Shown here piece by piece: positions 35,205 through 48,281 of a stretch of 64,000 bases of DNA. The notes under the pieces are model-generated. The model did no database searches. It saw only the letters and a program-made list of their open reading frames with translations, and was not told the DNA's origin. The translations under genes were made by a program, and so were the position numbers. The stretch is from the NCBI GenBank assembly GCA_025769875.1, contig JAGFNK010000006.1, positions 248,001-312,000 on the forward strand, given 5' to 3'. The DNA comes from Russula earlei. Its lineage: Eukaryota; Basidiomycota; Agaricomycetes; Russulales; Russulaceae. Every line of letters starts with the position of its first letter. Position 1 is the stretch's first letter.

Positions 35205-36055
35205 ATGAAAAAGCGCAAGCACAATCCAGGATCGCTGCGCCATTGGGATGAGCCCGAGCAGCTGGCCAGCTCTCTACCTTACGATGAAGACGAGGTAGAC
35301 AAGGCGATACAAGAGAATGCCGCGGTCATCAATGTTGACAAGGTGGAGGAGGAAGCGGAAGAGGCGGAAGAAGCGGAAGAGGAGAGCCGTGAGCTGACGT
35401 ACGATGAAATTTGGGACGACTCTGCATTGATTGCTGCGTGGGAGTCTGCGACGGCGGAATATGAGGTGAGTGGGACTCATAATACCCTGTTTCATGTCAT
35501 CTAACGGGTGCTACCCAAAGGCTTATCATGGTAAGGCGAAAGACTGGAAGAAAGAGCCTGCCAAGAGGTCTCCGTTGTGGGTGTCTAATCACTTTGAAGA
35601 ACTTCGGCTGATTCCCATACACAGATGGTACAACGTTCCGCCAGGTCCATCAGACGTCACGCGTGAATCCGGCGCGACGCAACCAGACCCAGAAAATTCA
35701 CGCCCACTTGATTATAACACGTTTGTCCCGAGCCACGATCCAAGTCTCGCACAGCATTCCACAACCAGCACTTGAGGCGTACGGCATTCCGCCTGCTGCT
35801 GTGAGCCGCGATGAAGCCTTCAGCCGTGCGATGAATGCAATGTATTGGGCGGGTTACTGGACCGCAATCTACCACGTAAGTTACATCCTGCCACTTGGGC
35901 AGCCCAATTCAATGCGCCGATACGAGTTTCAGAGTCATGGGCATATTAACAAAGAAGGGATAGCACAGGATACGAAGGCCAATGGCTACCATGAAAAGCA
36001 GAGCGCGGGTGGCCCGGACGAGGATGACGAGTCATTAATCTCTACCCAGAGGTGA
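35205..36055 (+). CDS. SMN1: Survival motor neuron (SMN) orthologue
   Basis: Core of the SMN complex that loads Sm rings on spliceosomal snRNAs. The Gemin2-binding region is YDEIWDDSALIAAWESATAE spliced to YEAYHGKAKDWKKE. The C-terminus has the YG-box self-association helix, AFSRAMNAMYWAGYWTAIYH. No Tudor domain is evident between them, as in fission yeast Smn1. The intron after IYH joins to SHGHINKEG and a short charged tail ending SLISTQR at 36055. The start is unsure: MKKRKHNPGSLRHWDE (35205) is the conservative choice, but the polypyrimidine-CACAG just before 35180 looks like an intron acceptor, so an upstream exon is likely. Same strand as URB1, 0.9 kb upstream. Confidence 0.82.
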
Positions 36056-36931
36056 GTGGCGGAGGTGAAACCCGCAGCTTCGAAAAAATCGAGTACCAAA
36101 GCCCTGCCATGACAATGCGAAGTACGGTATCACAGAACAAGGGGAAAGTACTACGTAGCAGCGTTTACGGGTACAAGTTAGCGTTCATGCACATATTGTA
36201 TGATGTGCGTGATACGTTGTGTGACCTGTTAGTCCTTGTAGCCTACCCGGGAAAGGTGCGCACCTTTCCCGGCAAAAGGACGTGCAGGAAAACTGTCATT
36301 CGAGAAGGGAAGTAACTAAGTTTCACTAGAGGGCCCTATTGTAAGGGCCAGCAGTAAAAAGTAAAGAACATGAGACGAGGGCGGACAAGACGTTGTTGAG
36401 GAGAGTGGTACGGAGCCAAGACGCGTACGTACGGGAGCCCATCATACTACTAATCAAGCGTAAGGGGAATAACCACGAAGCGCAAGGTAATGAAAGAAAA
36501 AGGGAGACACAAGGTAATCGTATAGAGAACCGAGGGATGAGGATCGTACCGGAACATGTCCGCGAATAGGGACGAGGTGGCGAGGACGGCGACACGAGGC
36601 GAAAAGTGATGACAGCGGGTGCGAGGGCGCGATGAAGGCCGAGGCCAGGCGACATGGTGAAAGACAACGACGGAGGGGTGATGATGAGCGACCGAAGCCA
36701 CTCTGCGATGGAGTCGAGGCGAGAGATGAAAGGACACCGAGAGGATGAAAGAGAGAAAACCAGGGTAGCTAGGCGGTGATGGAGCCGATGAAAGGACTGT
36801 GACCCAAAGAAGGGGAGTGGAGAGACCGACGGCGTTGAGGATGCGGGTGAGGATGCGGGTGCTCTTGCCGTCCCTTTTGCGGTCCGCGGCTCCGATGTGG
36901 TTCGACGGCAGCTCTCATATTATGCTCAAAA
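36056..36931. other. SMN-URB1 intergenic region
   Basis: About 880 bases without a supported gene. It contains a perfect 26-bp palindrome (36247-36272) and, near 36840-36862, a short tandem repeat of gaggatgcgggt. Minus-strand open frames here (36326-36737) overlap each other in two frames and have no recognisable protein features. Confidence 0.5.
36247..36272. repeat. Perfect 26-bp palindrome
   Basis: The 26 bases read the same on both strands: half-site CCGGGAAAGGTGC followed directly by its reverse complement. It lies about 190 bases after the SMN stop codon, so it may be a terminator-like hairpin, a binding site for a dimeric factor, or the core of a foldback repeat. Confidence 0.9.
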
Positions 36932-39900
36932 ATGCCCAAAAAGCATGTCCGAGATGGAAGTCAACTTAAAAGAACCGTCAAGCGGGATGCAAAGACACGG
37001 AACGTCTATCGTTATAGTGACGGCGCAGATGTCGAGCGCCATTTACAGACCCAGGGGCAAGACGGACTCACGGACGGTGAGGAATTTGCAACTTGGTAGG
37101 AAAGAAAATGAATTCGCTTTCCTTGCAGCCCTCATTGCTCTTCGTAATCAACTTACGGTAAAGTATGGCGAAGAACTAGTACAGCCTCAGGATGAGCGTT
37201 TGGCTCTCGCGCGTAGTTGGCTGGAGATTACTCCCCGTGCTCAAAGCATCTTCAGCATATGGGAGAACACCACAGAGGTATGGCGCATTATATATATATA
37301 TATTCCCCTGTCTCGTGCTGAAGCTTTTTAGCGACAACCGTCGCTTCTCGCATTGTTGATCTCCGTTCTATCGTCTCTTCTGACAATCCTGTCAACGCAC
37401 TACACACACCACAAGCTCGGTCAACCTATTCTGACGACGCTCTTGTCTTCAGATTACCTCTTTTATCTGAACTCCTACTTTAACTGTTCTCATAATGAGC
37501 TCATCATCGCCACACTGAAGCTTTTCCGCGCAATGTCGGAATTTGGAGGGGGTGGCGAAAGGAAAGCTATTCTAGAAGGATTTTCATGGGAGAACAAGGT
37601 ATGTTTCGTTCGTCTTGTCGTTTGATTTCTGTGACCTTCGCCCAGGGGCTCCATAAACTGTTGTCAATGAGACGTAGAACAAAGATGACTGGCTCCCCTG
37701 ATGTTCTTGTCATCCCAGGTTTGTGAGTTCGTGTTGGATTTTCCAGGCGGCTGAAGATTTCCTCAGATATTCGGACTTTATATATTCTCTTCATTCTCTC
37801 CTTTGTTGACGACTCCGCGGCGAGTTTAGTCAAGTCGTCGTTTTTGGAGCAGCGCCATGACATCTTTCGCGCAATTTTTGGCGGTCTTGATCAAGACCCA
37901 TATTCTCTGGCTAGAAAAATCCTAGAAGTTGCATGGACAGGGATCTGGCTGGATCCGAAAATCAAAAGGACCGTCAAAGTGAATATCTTCAACGAGGCGA
38001 CGTTGCACCACGTATGTCAAATCGACCGTCCCCCAAGCCTTGTGTACATCTTCACGAACCGATAGATCATGAAACTCTACAATCGCTCCGTAGCTGAGGC
38101 TTCCGATGATCAAATTCCGGCCGATCTTGCGCATCATTTCCTTCTTGCCATTTGCACACATCCCGGCGTAGGTGTATGCTTCAAAGATCGTGGCTGGTAT
38201 CCGCGTGAAACTGGGGAAGACGTTGGGCTCCCCTTGGGCGGAAATGATGAGACAGCTCCAAAAAGTGCACGCATTTACAATAAGATTTTAGCGAATTCGC
38301 TCAAAACATTGAAAGTCAACGAGGACCCACGCCAACAAGAACTTGCTCTGAGGGTCATGTCAGCTTGTCCGGAGCTTGTTTGCGGGTGTGTGACACTTTT
38401 ATCTTACCGATCACATTGTCTGACACCAATCTAGTTATTGGTCTTCGGCCTCATTGACCTTGGAACCCCGACTGTCGTCCAAGTGGATCGCTAACATTGC
38501 ATTTTTTGGCAATGTTGTTTCGCTCCCTGTCCCGGAGGTGTCATTTCTCTTACCAGGAAAATCCTTGTATCTGCCTACTCCACCTCCTCTGGCTGCGTTC
38601 CTGGAGAATATCTTCCCATCTGTGAATACCAAGGCTCACTTTTCGCGTGGCATTTTGTCGGCTTTCCCGTTGGTGCAACATTGTACCGCGCTGGCACTGG
38701 CGAAGTCCCTCACGAAGTATTCAGAAGTTCTCAAAGTTATGCGTAAGGTCGAGAGTGAGTTAGAAGAGAACGAAAGTGACGGGCAGTGGAAGAAAAGGAG
38801 GAACGAACTCGAGCTTGAGGCCCGCCGCCGTGTTCCTGACTTTCAAGTTGTCATCGCATTTTCCCAAAAAACTGGGGAAGACGTCCAATCGGCTCCAGAA
38901 GATTTGGGGTCGACAATTAAACCACCTTCTAAGGTCCAAGTGGCAATGCTGGCCGAGAGCTCGACTCGTCTATTGTGGCTCTATCACCTGTGTTTCCCAT
39001 CTTTGGTCGCCGAGGCACGATTCGATCCAGGAAAATTGCTGCAAAACTCATTCGACAACGATATCAACTCGGATAGTATCGCAATGCCGAACTCTGGATT
39101 CAAAACTCTGCGACGATTGCATGTACTTCGCTTACTAAGGGAAAGCAATCAATTTTTGTGGTCCAGCAAATCTAGTGAGTTTCCCACCCAAGAAGATGCC
39201 CTCGAACTAAACTACCAGTGACAGGTTCCCGCTCGTACATTAGTGTCCTCTTGAGCGCATACATTTCTATCGACGTCATTACGATTCGGGACGCGATTAG
39301 GTCCTTGGTGCGGCACGTCCTTTCTAGGAGTATACTTTTCGAGCATGACCCGGACGAGATTTACTTCTGGATATCCTCTTTGCCCATCGGTTTTCGTGCG
39401 CTCGATGCAGAGGCCCCTGATGATACTTCCTTATTAAATGAACAAGCAGCAGTTGTCAACTTCTTGGACGATTGCATTCAGCTCTGTCTCAGGGAACCTT
39501 ATGGCTACATTGAAGAGTCTCATACGCTTAATTCTGACTCGACTACCGCCAACATACAATACTTTGGAGGAAATGCCTTCAGTCCACTCGTTATGACCGT
39601 TATGGAGCAAATCGCGTCCAGGATTGCAACGAGACTTTGCTCCTCAGATATGCTCGCAATCGTATCTTTCGTGCGGAGGCTACTCGTTCGGCTTTCTGGA
39701 AAGAGAGATAGCTTGGGGGCTTTAGTCCATCTTTCGGAGAAGCTTGCCTCCTTGCCCATTGGTAAAATATTAGTAGAGAACCATGGCACCATGTCGAAAG
39801 CAATCGCCCAAGAGATCACAATAATGGAGAACCACTTCCAGCTCCTAGTTAACCCATTCGCTCCCATACCCATACCGGAAGAACTATTGTCTACCAAATC

Positions 39901-42900
39901 TGACTTTTTGGATCGAATCGAGAACATACCGCTTCGTACGGCACCGTGCTCTCTCCTTGTCTGATCTACTAACCAGAATACCCAGCGAGGTCAAACGCAC
40001 AGCGTTGGAATTCGGCATTTGAACTCATTGATTTTGTGCGCCTGGTTGGTTCTCCAGTCCCCGGGGAGATGGCGATACGCCTACTTAATATCATGTCCCG
40101 CAATCATCATCCGGCAATTCGTATACTTTTGTCATATCTAAATCCGAGCCAACGACTACTCCGGAACCCTTCATTCTTCACTTCGTTACGGAAAGCAAAG
40201 TCTATGTGAGACTAAATCATATCTGTCGAACTATCTAACGTTGGATGATACAGAGTCCCATTTGACTGGGCGTTTATTCAATGTGGCCCAGAGCAGCTAT
40301 CAGAGGTTGAATACCGGAGTTTACTGACAGATGCCATCTTTGATGGCCCAAAGGATTTCTTCGAGGCGAAATTTGCGCTCGAAGTAATTGGACATCGCAT
40401 GTCGTCCCGGCAGGCACAGTCGTCCACGGGCAGTGGTGTACTCCTGTTGATTGCCGATATCATGCAAGCAGGAAGAAGGATCCTTCACTCGGGTAGCTTC
40501 ATGGGACTCAGGGAGCATTTGTTCGGCATGCCTCAGATCAACGCACTGTTTACATCATCGATGATTGGTTCGGAAGTGATCGAGCAAGGTAATGAGCCGA
40601 TTGCAAACACGGAAAGACATACGTTAACATAACAAAACACAGGGATACGCCCAATTCTCGATGCGGTCGTGGACCCAGCCAACGCCGCCGACCGTAGCTT
40701 GTTGTTGCCTTTCAGTTCGCACTGGGCCCAACTCTCTTTGACAGCTTCACGTTTCAGCATCATCGCCCAAGTACGAGGAAGTTCCACTTTCTCACTTCTC
40801 TAAATGAACGCATATTTCCACTAGATTACCCTCTGGATTCCATACATGACTCACGAAGAAGTCCTCTCCATCCTCGACAACGCTCTCTTGGATTTCTATG
40901 CCATCGGAAAGGAGGAGGGTATCCTTGATGTTCTCCATGCCGTCCTTTTCGTCGTTGAGCGGCATGCCAACGCCATTGCAGGTGATATTCCCGGTTTGCG
41001 TTCGCGCCTTGCGCAGCTGGTGTCTTTGTATTCCGTGCAGCCAACCTGGGCTCTGCTGGAGAGTCTGATTACAAGAGCAGTAGATTCTGCCTTTATAGCT
41101 TGGATTGATGGCCTTCCCCCTGCCTGCGCTATCACTTCATCTGCCCTGGACTCACTCGTCCTTATGTCTTGTTCTCGCTGGTCAAAACGTTCACAATTCA
41201 GAAGTGAAGGTCTCGATATCTCCGTTTTTCTTCAGCGTCCTGAATGGACGACGCACACTGTGTCTGTTATCAGAAGCCTGACGTACGTCAGTGAGACCGC
41301 AAGACGGGCCACCGGCAAGTTCTTGGAATCCAGAGCGTCTCTGAGCCAGCCAGCATTCACATCTCGCTCCCGTCATATGGTCATGGCTCGATGCGAGTGA
41401 TAATACTTCCATCATCAGATCTCCCGGAGAATGGAGGAATCATTTCGATAAGCTGACAGCGAATATTATAGACACTCAGGCCTCCCAGAGCCATCGCCTC
41501 GCGTGTAGACGGGCTATCCTTGTCATACTTCAGAAGTTGTCGTCCTTGCGTCTAGACCTCTTCTCTAACCTCCAAGCTTGTGTCAAAGCCATGTCCGCTG
41601 ACACTTTGACGACAGAAGTATTACGGTTGGGCAAATGTTTAACTGAAACTTTACCCCGGGAGAGCGAGGCTTTCGCTTCTTCCCTCTTGGAGCATGCACT
41701 GGACTGGGTGTCGCGGTCCTTCGCAAGCCCTGACAATTTAGACAACGGGATTCTAAACGCTTTAGGTACTGTGGTGCATGTTCGAAGTATCTCCTGGCGC
41801 TAATCTTCCGAGCAGCGAGTTTCGCGAAGGGTTTCCCAAGTATTAAGCCACATCTCACCGACGCTGTCCTCACGGTGTTGATTCAGAATCGGTTGTCTGA
41901 CGTCACGGCACTCGATCTCGGGGTGATCCTGGTCGATGGCACGCATCTCAAGGTTTGTCCTTCACACTTTTAAACCAAGACCTTTCTGATTGTATGGTCT
42001 CAGCCGTTGCTCATCAACCGACATCTCCAAAGTATCGTTCAGCACGCCGACTTTTATAAGCACACCGAGATAAACACGGCTTCCCGAGATGCTGTCATCC
42101 ACCTTGTACACGTTCTCTTCCTCAAGAATCCCACCAATACCTGTCAACCGAGCCATGTTCTTCCTCTCTCACCTAGCTATGGATTCACGCTATCCACCGC
42201 CGACCGGCGACTTCTCGGTATCTTTGCTCTCTTTGAAGAGACGAGAAAAGTGTCAGTGGCATCCCTGTTTACTCGTTCCATTTCAGGCCCACACAACGCA
42301 TTGGATGTCCTCTTGAGCCTCGACCCCGCTTCCGTCTTTCGAGCTTGCTTGCAATTCCCCGCATGGAGGAAATTGGACGATCTCGGATACCAAATTGACT
42401 CCGCTCACCCTCTCGACCGTCGGATCTATGACCCCGTGTTTGTCACCTTGCTCGTGGCTCACGTTCTGGCTACCCAACGGCCTTCGTCCACTGCGCAATG
42501 GGTTCAGCTGTTCCGAACCAACGTCGTCAGCCTGTTAATTCGCTCACTCTCGTCTCGGAATGATTTACTCCGCGGCACATGCGTAACCCAGATCGGCGCC
42601 GTGATGGATGCTCTCCAGGTACATTTACACATGTCTAATCCTGCGAGTCGGACCTGACCAGCCCCGGGCAGAGTGCAGATATGCAGGAAAAGCCCCACGT
42701 CTTTTATATCTTACGCATGTTGAAGGACGCCATCAAAGAACCCCTTGAAGAGGGGCCATCCCCGAGATTGCCGTCGTTCTCGACTTTGCTTCTTGCGCAC
42801 GCCCTGCGCGGTGTGTTCTATCCCGAACATTTTATATACCCTCTCACAGCGCGATTCCTTCTCCAACGGCCGGAGCTTGACACGACCGACGTCCCCATGT

Positions 42901-43874
42901 TGTACGCCATGTTGTACAGCAGTTCCGACGACTGGAGAAGAGAGCGCAGTTGGATACTGAAATTCATCGCGGATGCCATGCTGAGCGCTGGGGACGAAGA
43001 ATGGAACGTTTTCAGGCGAAGACATACTTGGGACTTGTTGGCCGGTCTGTTTCAGAGCGGACGGCAAGATCGAACTCTGAGACACGAGGTTCTCGAGGCA
43101 CGTCCGCGAATTTGTCACTGGTAGACAGAGCTAACAGGTTGGGACGTCTCGGATAGATTTTGCTCAACCTCACGAATAGTCGACGGATCACCACATCCCT
43201 GGTTCTAAAGTCGGGATTGCTCTCGTGGATTGAAATGTCGCTTCTAGATCCGCGACAAGATGAGGGACTGTTGTGGATGAGAGTACTGGAAAATATCCTC
43301 GACATCGTTGACCCGCAGAAGTTGGAGTCGGCCACAGGGGGAGAATGGCGCAGGGCGATTGGGAGGTGCATGAGTTTACTTAGAGCGGATGCAGCAGGTG
43401 ATTGATGCCAATCTTTGGCTGCAAATCAGTCTGAACACTAACCGTCTGCCAGCGTCAACGTCTCACACCGCGATGCTTCTGTACAAATCACGCATCGTCA
43501 TGAGGCTCGGTCTTCTGCCAGGCCCTCCTGTTCCCACCTTCGATGCCCTGCTTTCCCAATGTCTTGTCAGCCTTCGTCATCTGGAGAAGGGCCTGATCCT
43601 TTCGACGTTCCCAGTTGCACTGCGGTCATCCCCTCACTCGCGGCATACATCATACAGCATACGTGAGGGAAACGCTACCGACTCTCACGAGCTCTGGGGA
43701 GAAGTCGTCGTTTATCTGTGGCGCGCCGCAATGGCATCGGAAAGCTCGGGAAAGGCATGGGACGAACTCACTCCAAGAATACTTGTTTGGAACCTATTGG
43801 TAGACGGTGAAGATCATGTAGCAGAGTGGGCACGAAGAGAAGTGGTTTGGAATACCACCACTCAAACTGTGTAA
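36932..43874 (+). CDS. URB1: Nucleolar pre-ribosomal-associated protein URB1/NPA1
   Basis: Very large nucleolar helical-repeat protein needed for early 60S subunit assembly with Npa2, Rsa3 and Dbp6. The start MPKKHVRDGSQLKRTVKRD (36932) is spliced after QGQDGLT to RKENEFAFLAALIALRNQL, then passes through many exons of alpha-helical repeats: ELIIATLKLFRAMSEFGGG, LARKILEVAWTGIWLDPKIK, then the Npa1-domain end (YWSSASLTLEPRLSSKWIAN, PLAAFLENIFPS, HFSRGILSAFPLVQHCTALA). Later exons include VRHVLSRSILFEHDPDEIYF, FDWAFIQCGPEQLSEVEYRS and the C-terminal NopRA1-like region with LFALFEETRKVSVASLFTRS and ILSTFPVALRSSP. The protein ends EVVWNTTTQTV at 43874. Roughly 20 introns were seen; several small ones between 41400 and 42010 are not firmly placed. 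The length of nearly 2000 residues fits the family. Confidence 0.85.
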
Positions 43875-45947
43875 TCGCAGTCCTTTGAAAGTGATTCTTC
43901 CTTGTGACCTGCTGGCGTTGCACGCAACTCGTTCGTGCTGAGGCACTGACCAAAAAGACATACCCTGGCGACGTACTACTCGCCGAAGACTTGCTCTCCA
44001 CTTGCCCTTAGAAGGACCACCTCGCCGAAGATGACTAAGTGAGGGTAAGTTAATTCAGGAATGACGACAGTGGAACTCGCTCGACGTACAGGTGAGACCA
44101 CATCTAGAGGCCGTTTTAAGATTACCCATGGCAAGATGACTACTGTAGTAGAGGCGTGATCTAGCGATGAAGAGGCGCCCATCAACCACTGTTCAAGTTT
44201 CCACACGTACAGCAGTTGGCCTCGTGGGCGAAAAACATGTTCGTGGTATCGCCAAGTTGCAGATGAACTGGTAAATGCAGCATGTTTCAGATAAACTCGA
44301 ATGCGCAAGCGGCGGCATCATGCTGCCATTGTCCGGCCCTTACTTGACACTGGCATGGGGTAAGTGCATGAGGGGCCTCCCCATTCGGATGGTTGGTCAC
44401 GACTTCGTGGATATCGGTTCCCCTGATGATACCCTCAATCTTTGTCCTGCCGGGAATCTATCCCAACAATGGGACTCGTACTCCTACTCGTGCTCCGAAC
44501 CTGTCAGTCTGCTTCATTTTATCGGGCACGCCATGTATATTTGAAGGTCCGGGCGATAGTATTCATGAAGAGTATCATGAGATACTAACCTGCACCATCT
44601 CTCCCCCTCGATCCAAGCTCAATTGAAATTTCTTCATAGTATATCTTATACCCTCTCTTAATGTAATCTATGATTTATTTCAGTGAAAGACTTGTGGTTT
44701 GTCGAGAACGAAAACATCGAAGCGGTCCGAATCACTGGCGATCATTGCAAAGTTAGAATGATCCGACCACCGTTGACCGAGTCCATCATCAGCATTGGAC
44801 AGCCGGTGTGCACGTTCGTTGTCGTGCATTCGCAGCCTTGACGAGGAAGCAACGAAGTCTTCTGGTTCCCAGTCGAAGTACCAGGCCGATGCTGGCATGT
44901 TGACGCGTGGGCTGGGAGGGGAGTACTTGGGTGAAGGGGAATGGGAGCGCGCAGCTACGACTGCTAGCGGCGAACGCTGAGAACGGAGATTGACAACTTG
45001 GAGTGACGCAGATACTGAAGAAACGGAGGTGAAAGCCGAAACACGCTTATCGTAAGGGAAGCCTATCATATGTTGGGGAAAGAATCCTGACTACACTACA
45101 GTAGTATGATATGGCAACGGTACAGTACGAGTACGGTGCGGTACGGCATCGGCTTCCACCGACTATGGCTGTACCGATGTCGGTAATAGCCGTGTTCAGG
45201 CCGAAGCCGTATCGGCACGAAAGTACATATGGGACGGACGAAAAGGGCAGTCCAAATGAATCTGGCAGCATATCTGACTGATTGGTGCGTTAGCGACCAT
45301 CATCAGGAAAGAATGTTATTGCGTGAGCGGATATTACAGTTAAGGAGCAGATCTAAAGCCCTCGTTTCGTATAGGGAATCAGGGCGATACTACCTAATAA
45401 GTGGCTCATATACGATTTGACAAGCAGATCGTGCCCTCTAGAGAATGTTTTTATAACGAATATGTTCTCCATGGGATTCAAGGGTACCGATAAGAACGTT
45501 TTGGTTCTCAAGACATCGCGGTGTCTTCACAGTCTATTCTGACCAAGGGTTGCACGCTACCAATTTGCCTCCTCTCCTCGCCTAGAATTGATACACTGTT
45601 CGCTTCCATGGGATCAGACTCGGATTGCATTCTGCAGCCTATGCCGGAATGCATCACTGCAGGCGAAACCGGAGAACAGCAAAAACAGGCATGTACGTAG
45701 AGTAAGGGATCAGACCAAACATCGAACGGACGTACAGTGTTGACAAACAGTGGACACAGGCGAGGCATGGGAACAAGCGGCATTTACAAATTACGGAACA
45801 AGCCGAGCGCTCCGAAACAAAGATGGTACAGTACTCCCACTGAACAACACGATCAGAACTGATGCTCCGGATACTGAGCCATTGACGATAAAAGGGACAT
45901 CCGGGTGAGGGATCGTTCTCAAAGGAGATCTGCCATGTCAAGTATAA
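43875..45947. other. Region without a supported gene downstream of URB1
   Basis: About 2.1 kb. A minus-strand frame at 44680-45069 (129 codons, MIGFPYDKRVSAF, Ser/Pro/Arg-rich, containing SAWYFDWEPEDFVASSS) is the most protein-like piece but has no recognisable relatives. Around 45115-45225 there is a run of short TACGG/CCGTA-type words on both strands. Nothing else was recognised. Confidence 0.4.
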
Positions 45948-47094
45948 TCACCACCCTGTAGCGTCCCATGAAGCCCGGTTCCATCTGAACCATATCAACC
46001 TGCGAACCGGGGTGGTGAACATAACGACTCGCGAGCCGTCGGAGATTTTCTCTCGTTGGCTGGCCAAAAGCCGGCGCTTGGTGAGCCAACCCATCAGGTA
46101 ACCCGGCCTGGGTATGTTCTGGTTCGGCACCCTGAGGAGCATAGTTAAAATGAAAATGGCCATTTCCTTCGTTCTCCTGCGGTCATAAGAATCCATCTAT
46201 GAGGGAGAATAGGCCGTCACAGACACATACGGGGAAATGTACTTGCTCAGGTGCTAGGATACCTTGAGCAAGTCCTACATGTGGAACTGCATGGTCCTGA
46301 GGAGGTTGATAGGAATATTTATTTATTGAGACTACATGAAGAATAGTACTCACACCTGGCGGCGGAGGGTAATTCACCATGCCATAATTTGCCAAGTTGG
46401 TGGTGTGGTAAGGGTCTGGCAATGTGCCATGCATAGTGCCGTTCCTGACGAGCAGGGGCACATCTTCCCATTCGAGTTGGCCTTCGAATTGGCGATCTCC
46501 CCCGGCTGGCAGGAACTAAAGAACATGCGGATAGAGAGGAGAGAGATGAGCAGTGGCCACTGTCGGAAAGGATATGAAAAGTGTTAAAAGCTGACCGCAG
46601 GCCCATGAGATACACGATTATCCTGCTGGCATGGGATGGTACAAGGCAAGATTGGGTCACCGGAGAAGTGATTGGCGTGGTGTGGTTCTCTACTATCAGT
46701 CATTTGCCAGGGCGGTTGTGGATCAAGGGAAATTGTTGGTGTCGGAACCTGTTACTCGTAACTAACTTTATAGGCCTGTGGGCAGGCGAACGCCCTGCTG
46801 GCCATGGGAATGCATGCATTGCGGTTCGGGCGATGAGGAGATGAGGATTGAGGAAGAAAGAAGGAAATCCCAAGCGAATTCGAAATTCACCGCCACCGCC
46901 GCCGCCAAATCCCTGGGATCCACCTGGCCCAGAAGGAAACCAACGGAGCGCGCACGTTTTGGCCCAGTCCGGCCACCAAATGAAACTCCGCTCCTCATTC
47001 GTTGGCCGTCCCGTCGTGCTCGGTAGCCAGCTATGCCCCCTGTATCTCGCACACACACACACACACATACAGAATTACCTTGGTCGCCACTCAA
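45948..47094 (-). CDS. Possible multi-exon gene, unknown function
   Basis: Several minus-strand pieces join at good splice sites: VPTPTISLDPQPPWQMTDSR ... DNRVSHGPA, then FLPAGGDRQFEGQLEWEDVP and YHTTNLANYGMVNYPPPPG, then DHAVPHVGLAQGILAPEQ, then MDSYDRRRTKEMAIFILTML. The joins at 46500, 46360 and 46290 have GT...AG ends and keep the frame. A Gly-rich segment (GPGGSQGFGGGGGGEF) lies upstream near 46900, but its frame relative to the rest is unresolved and the start was not found. Pro/Asn/Tyr-rich, no known domain. It could also be a decayed gene. Confidence 0.3.
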
Positions 47095-47099
47095 TCGTT

Positions 47100-47920
47100 C
47101 CTTCCTTCCATGATGTGACGATGTTCATATATCATCCCTATAGAACCCTCAGCTCGACTCGTATGATCATATATTGTCCCATCATGCATAATCGTTCCAG
47201 TGACCCCTCCTAAAAGAAGAGACCACTCGTAAGTTGTCTACAAGAAAACGTTTCTATACGCCTACCCTCTTTCCTCGTATCCCTATCCCTTCCCCAAAGA
47301 CGGCTGGCTGTCCTTGGTGTCGTTCAATGAATTTTCATTTTAGCGACTACAACGGGAGTCGCAGTGAAGCTTGCAACGCTCTAGATGCCCTCCCATACCG
47401 TCCATGCCCAAACATGGCCATGAGTTTCGACATCCGATGAGATGACAAACATCCCGGCCTCCGCTCTACCCCTCCCCCCCCCCCCCCCACGAGGTGGAAC
47501 CAACGCGACATCCGCACGCCTCGGCTCACCACCCCTTGGCTTCCAATCCCAGATAACAGAGGCGCTACATACCTCCTCGCCTTAGGCTGTGATTTTTGCT
47601 CTGTTGAGCACTCGTTCCTTCAAATTATGCGCAGTTGCGCCGGGCCATCACTCGCGACAAGGAAACGCTCTGGAAGGGGCACAAAACGATCAGATGCCAT
47701 CCGGTCACTGCCGGCCACTCTTGTACTTATATTAAACGAGCTGCAACGAAGTGCTGGAGGATGGTTTGCGAGCTCAGCTCACAAGCCGTGCCGTAGGCAC
47801 GAAGTAGCAGCTTGTGTTTGGTATGAGTCAGCTTCGTTTACCCATCAGGAAAAACCTCCATCGAGAGCGAGCCCTGGAATACGAAATAAGGCAGATAATG
47901 CTGTAATAGCTGTCAGTAGT
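47100..47920. other. Gene-free stretch with CA and C tracts
   Basis: About 800 bases with no supported gene. A CA repeat (47050-47067) sits at its left edge and a long C tract at about 47470-47490. Open frames here are short and compositionally poor. Confidence 0.4.
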
Positions 47921-48279
47921 CTTGTTCAAAGCTGGAGCTGCTGCGGAAGTTGCAGCATGAATTTGAGTCTCCGCTGTCACCCTCACTAGAGTGTGACTTT
48001 TGTGCAATTATCCGATTATCTCGTCATGTCTGCCACCAGATGAGTTTTCCATTACCGGCAGTCCAATTGATCTCAGGGACAGAACTAGAACGAGGGGGAA
48101 TTAGGAAATATAGATAGAAACAACGAGTGACAAGAGTTAGGCAGGATTACCAGAGGAGCGATGGCACGCGTTGGGTACACCTCAGTCACACTGAGTCACA
48201 GAGCGGAGACTCAAACTCACGCTCATGTAATATGCTGCGCTGCGACGCTGCGACTTCCGCAGCTCCAGCTTTGAACAAG
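47921..48279. mobile_element. Foldback/MITE-like element with long inverted repeats
   Basis: The left arm (47921-47997, starting CTTGTTCAAAGCTGGAGC) and the right arm (48185-48279) are reverse complements over about 75-95 bases. The right arm has about 20 extra bases around the gctgcgctgcgacgctgcgac stretch. The centre is about 190 bases with no coding potential. The structure is that of a short non-autonomous DNA element. The pogo-like transposon begins immediately after its right end, so the two are nested or adjacent. No clear target-site duplication of the foldback element was found. Confidence 0.75.
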
Positions 48280-48281
48280 TA

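Noticed and set aside
36326..36737. Minus-strand genes between SMN and URB1
   Set aside because: Two overlapping frames with Ser/Arg/Pro/His-rich content and no splice-consistent extension.
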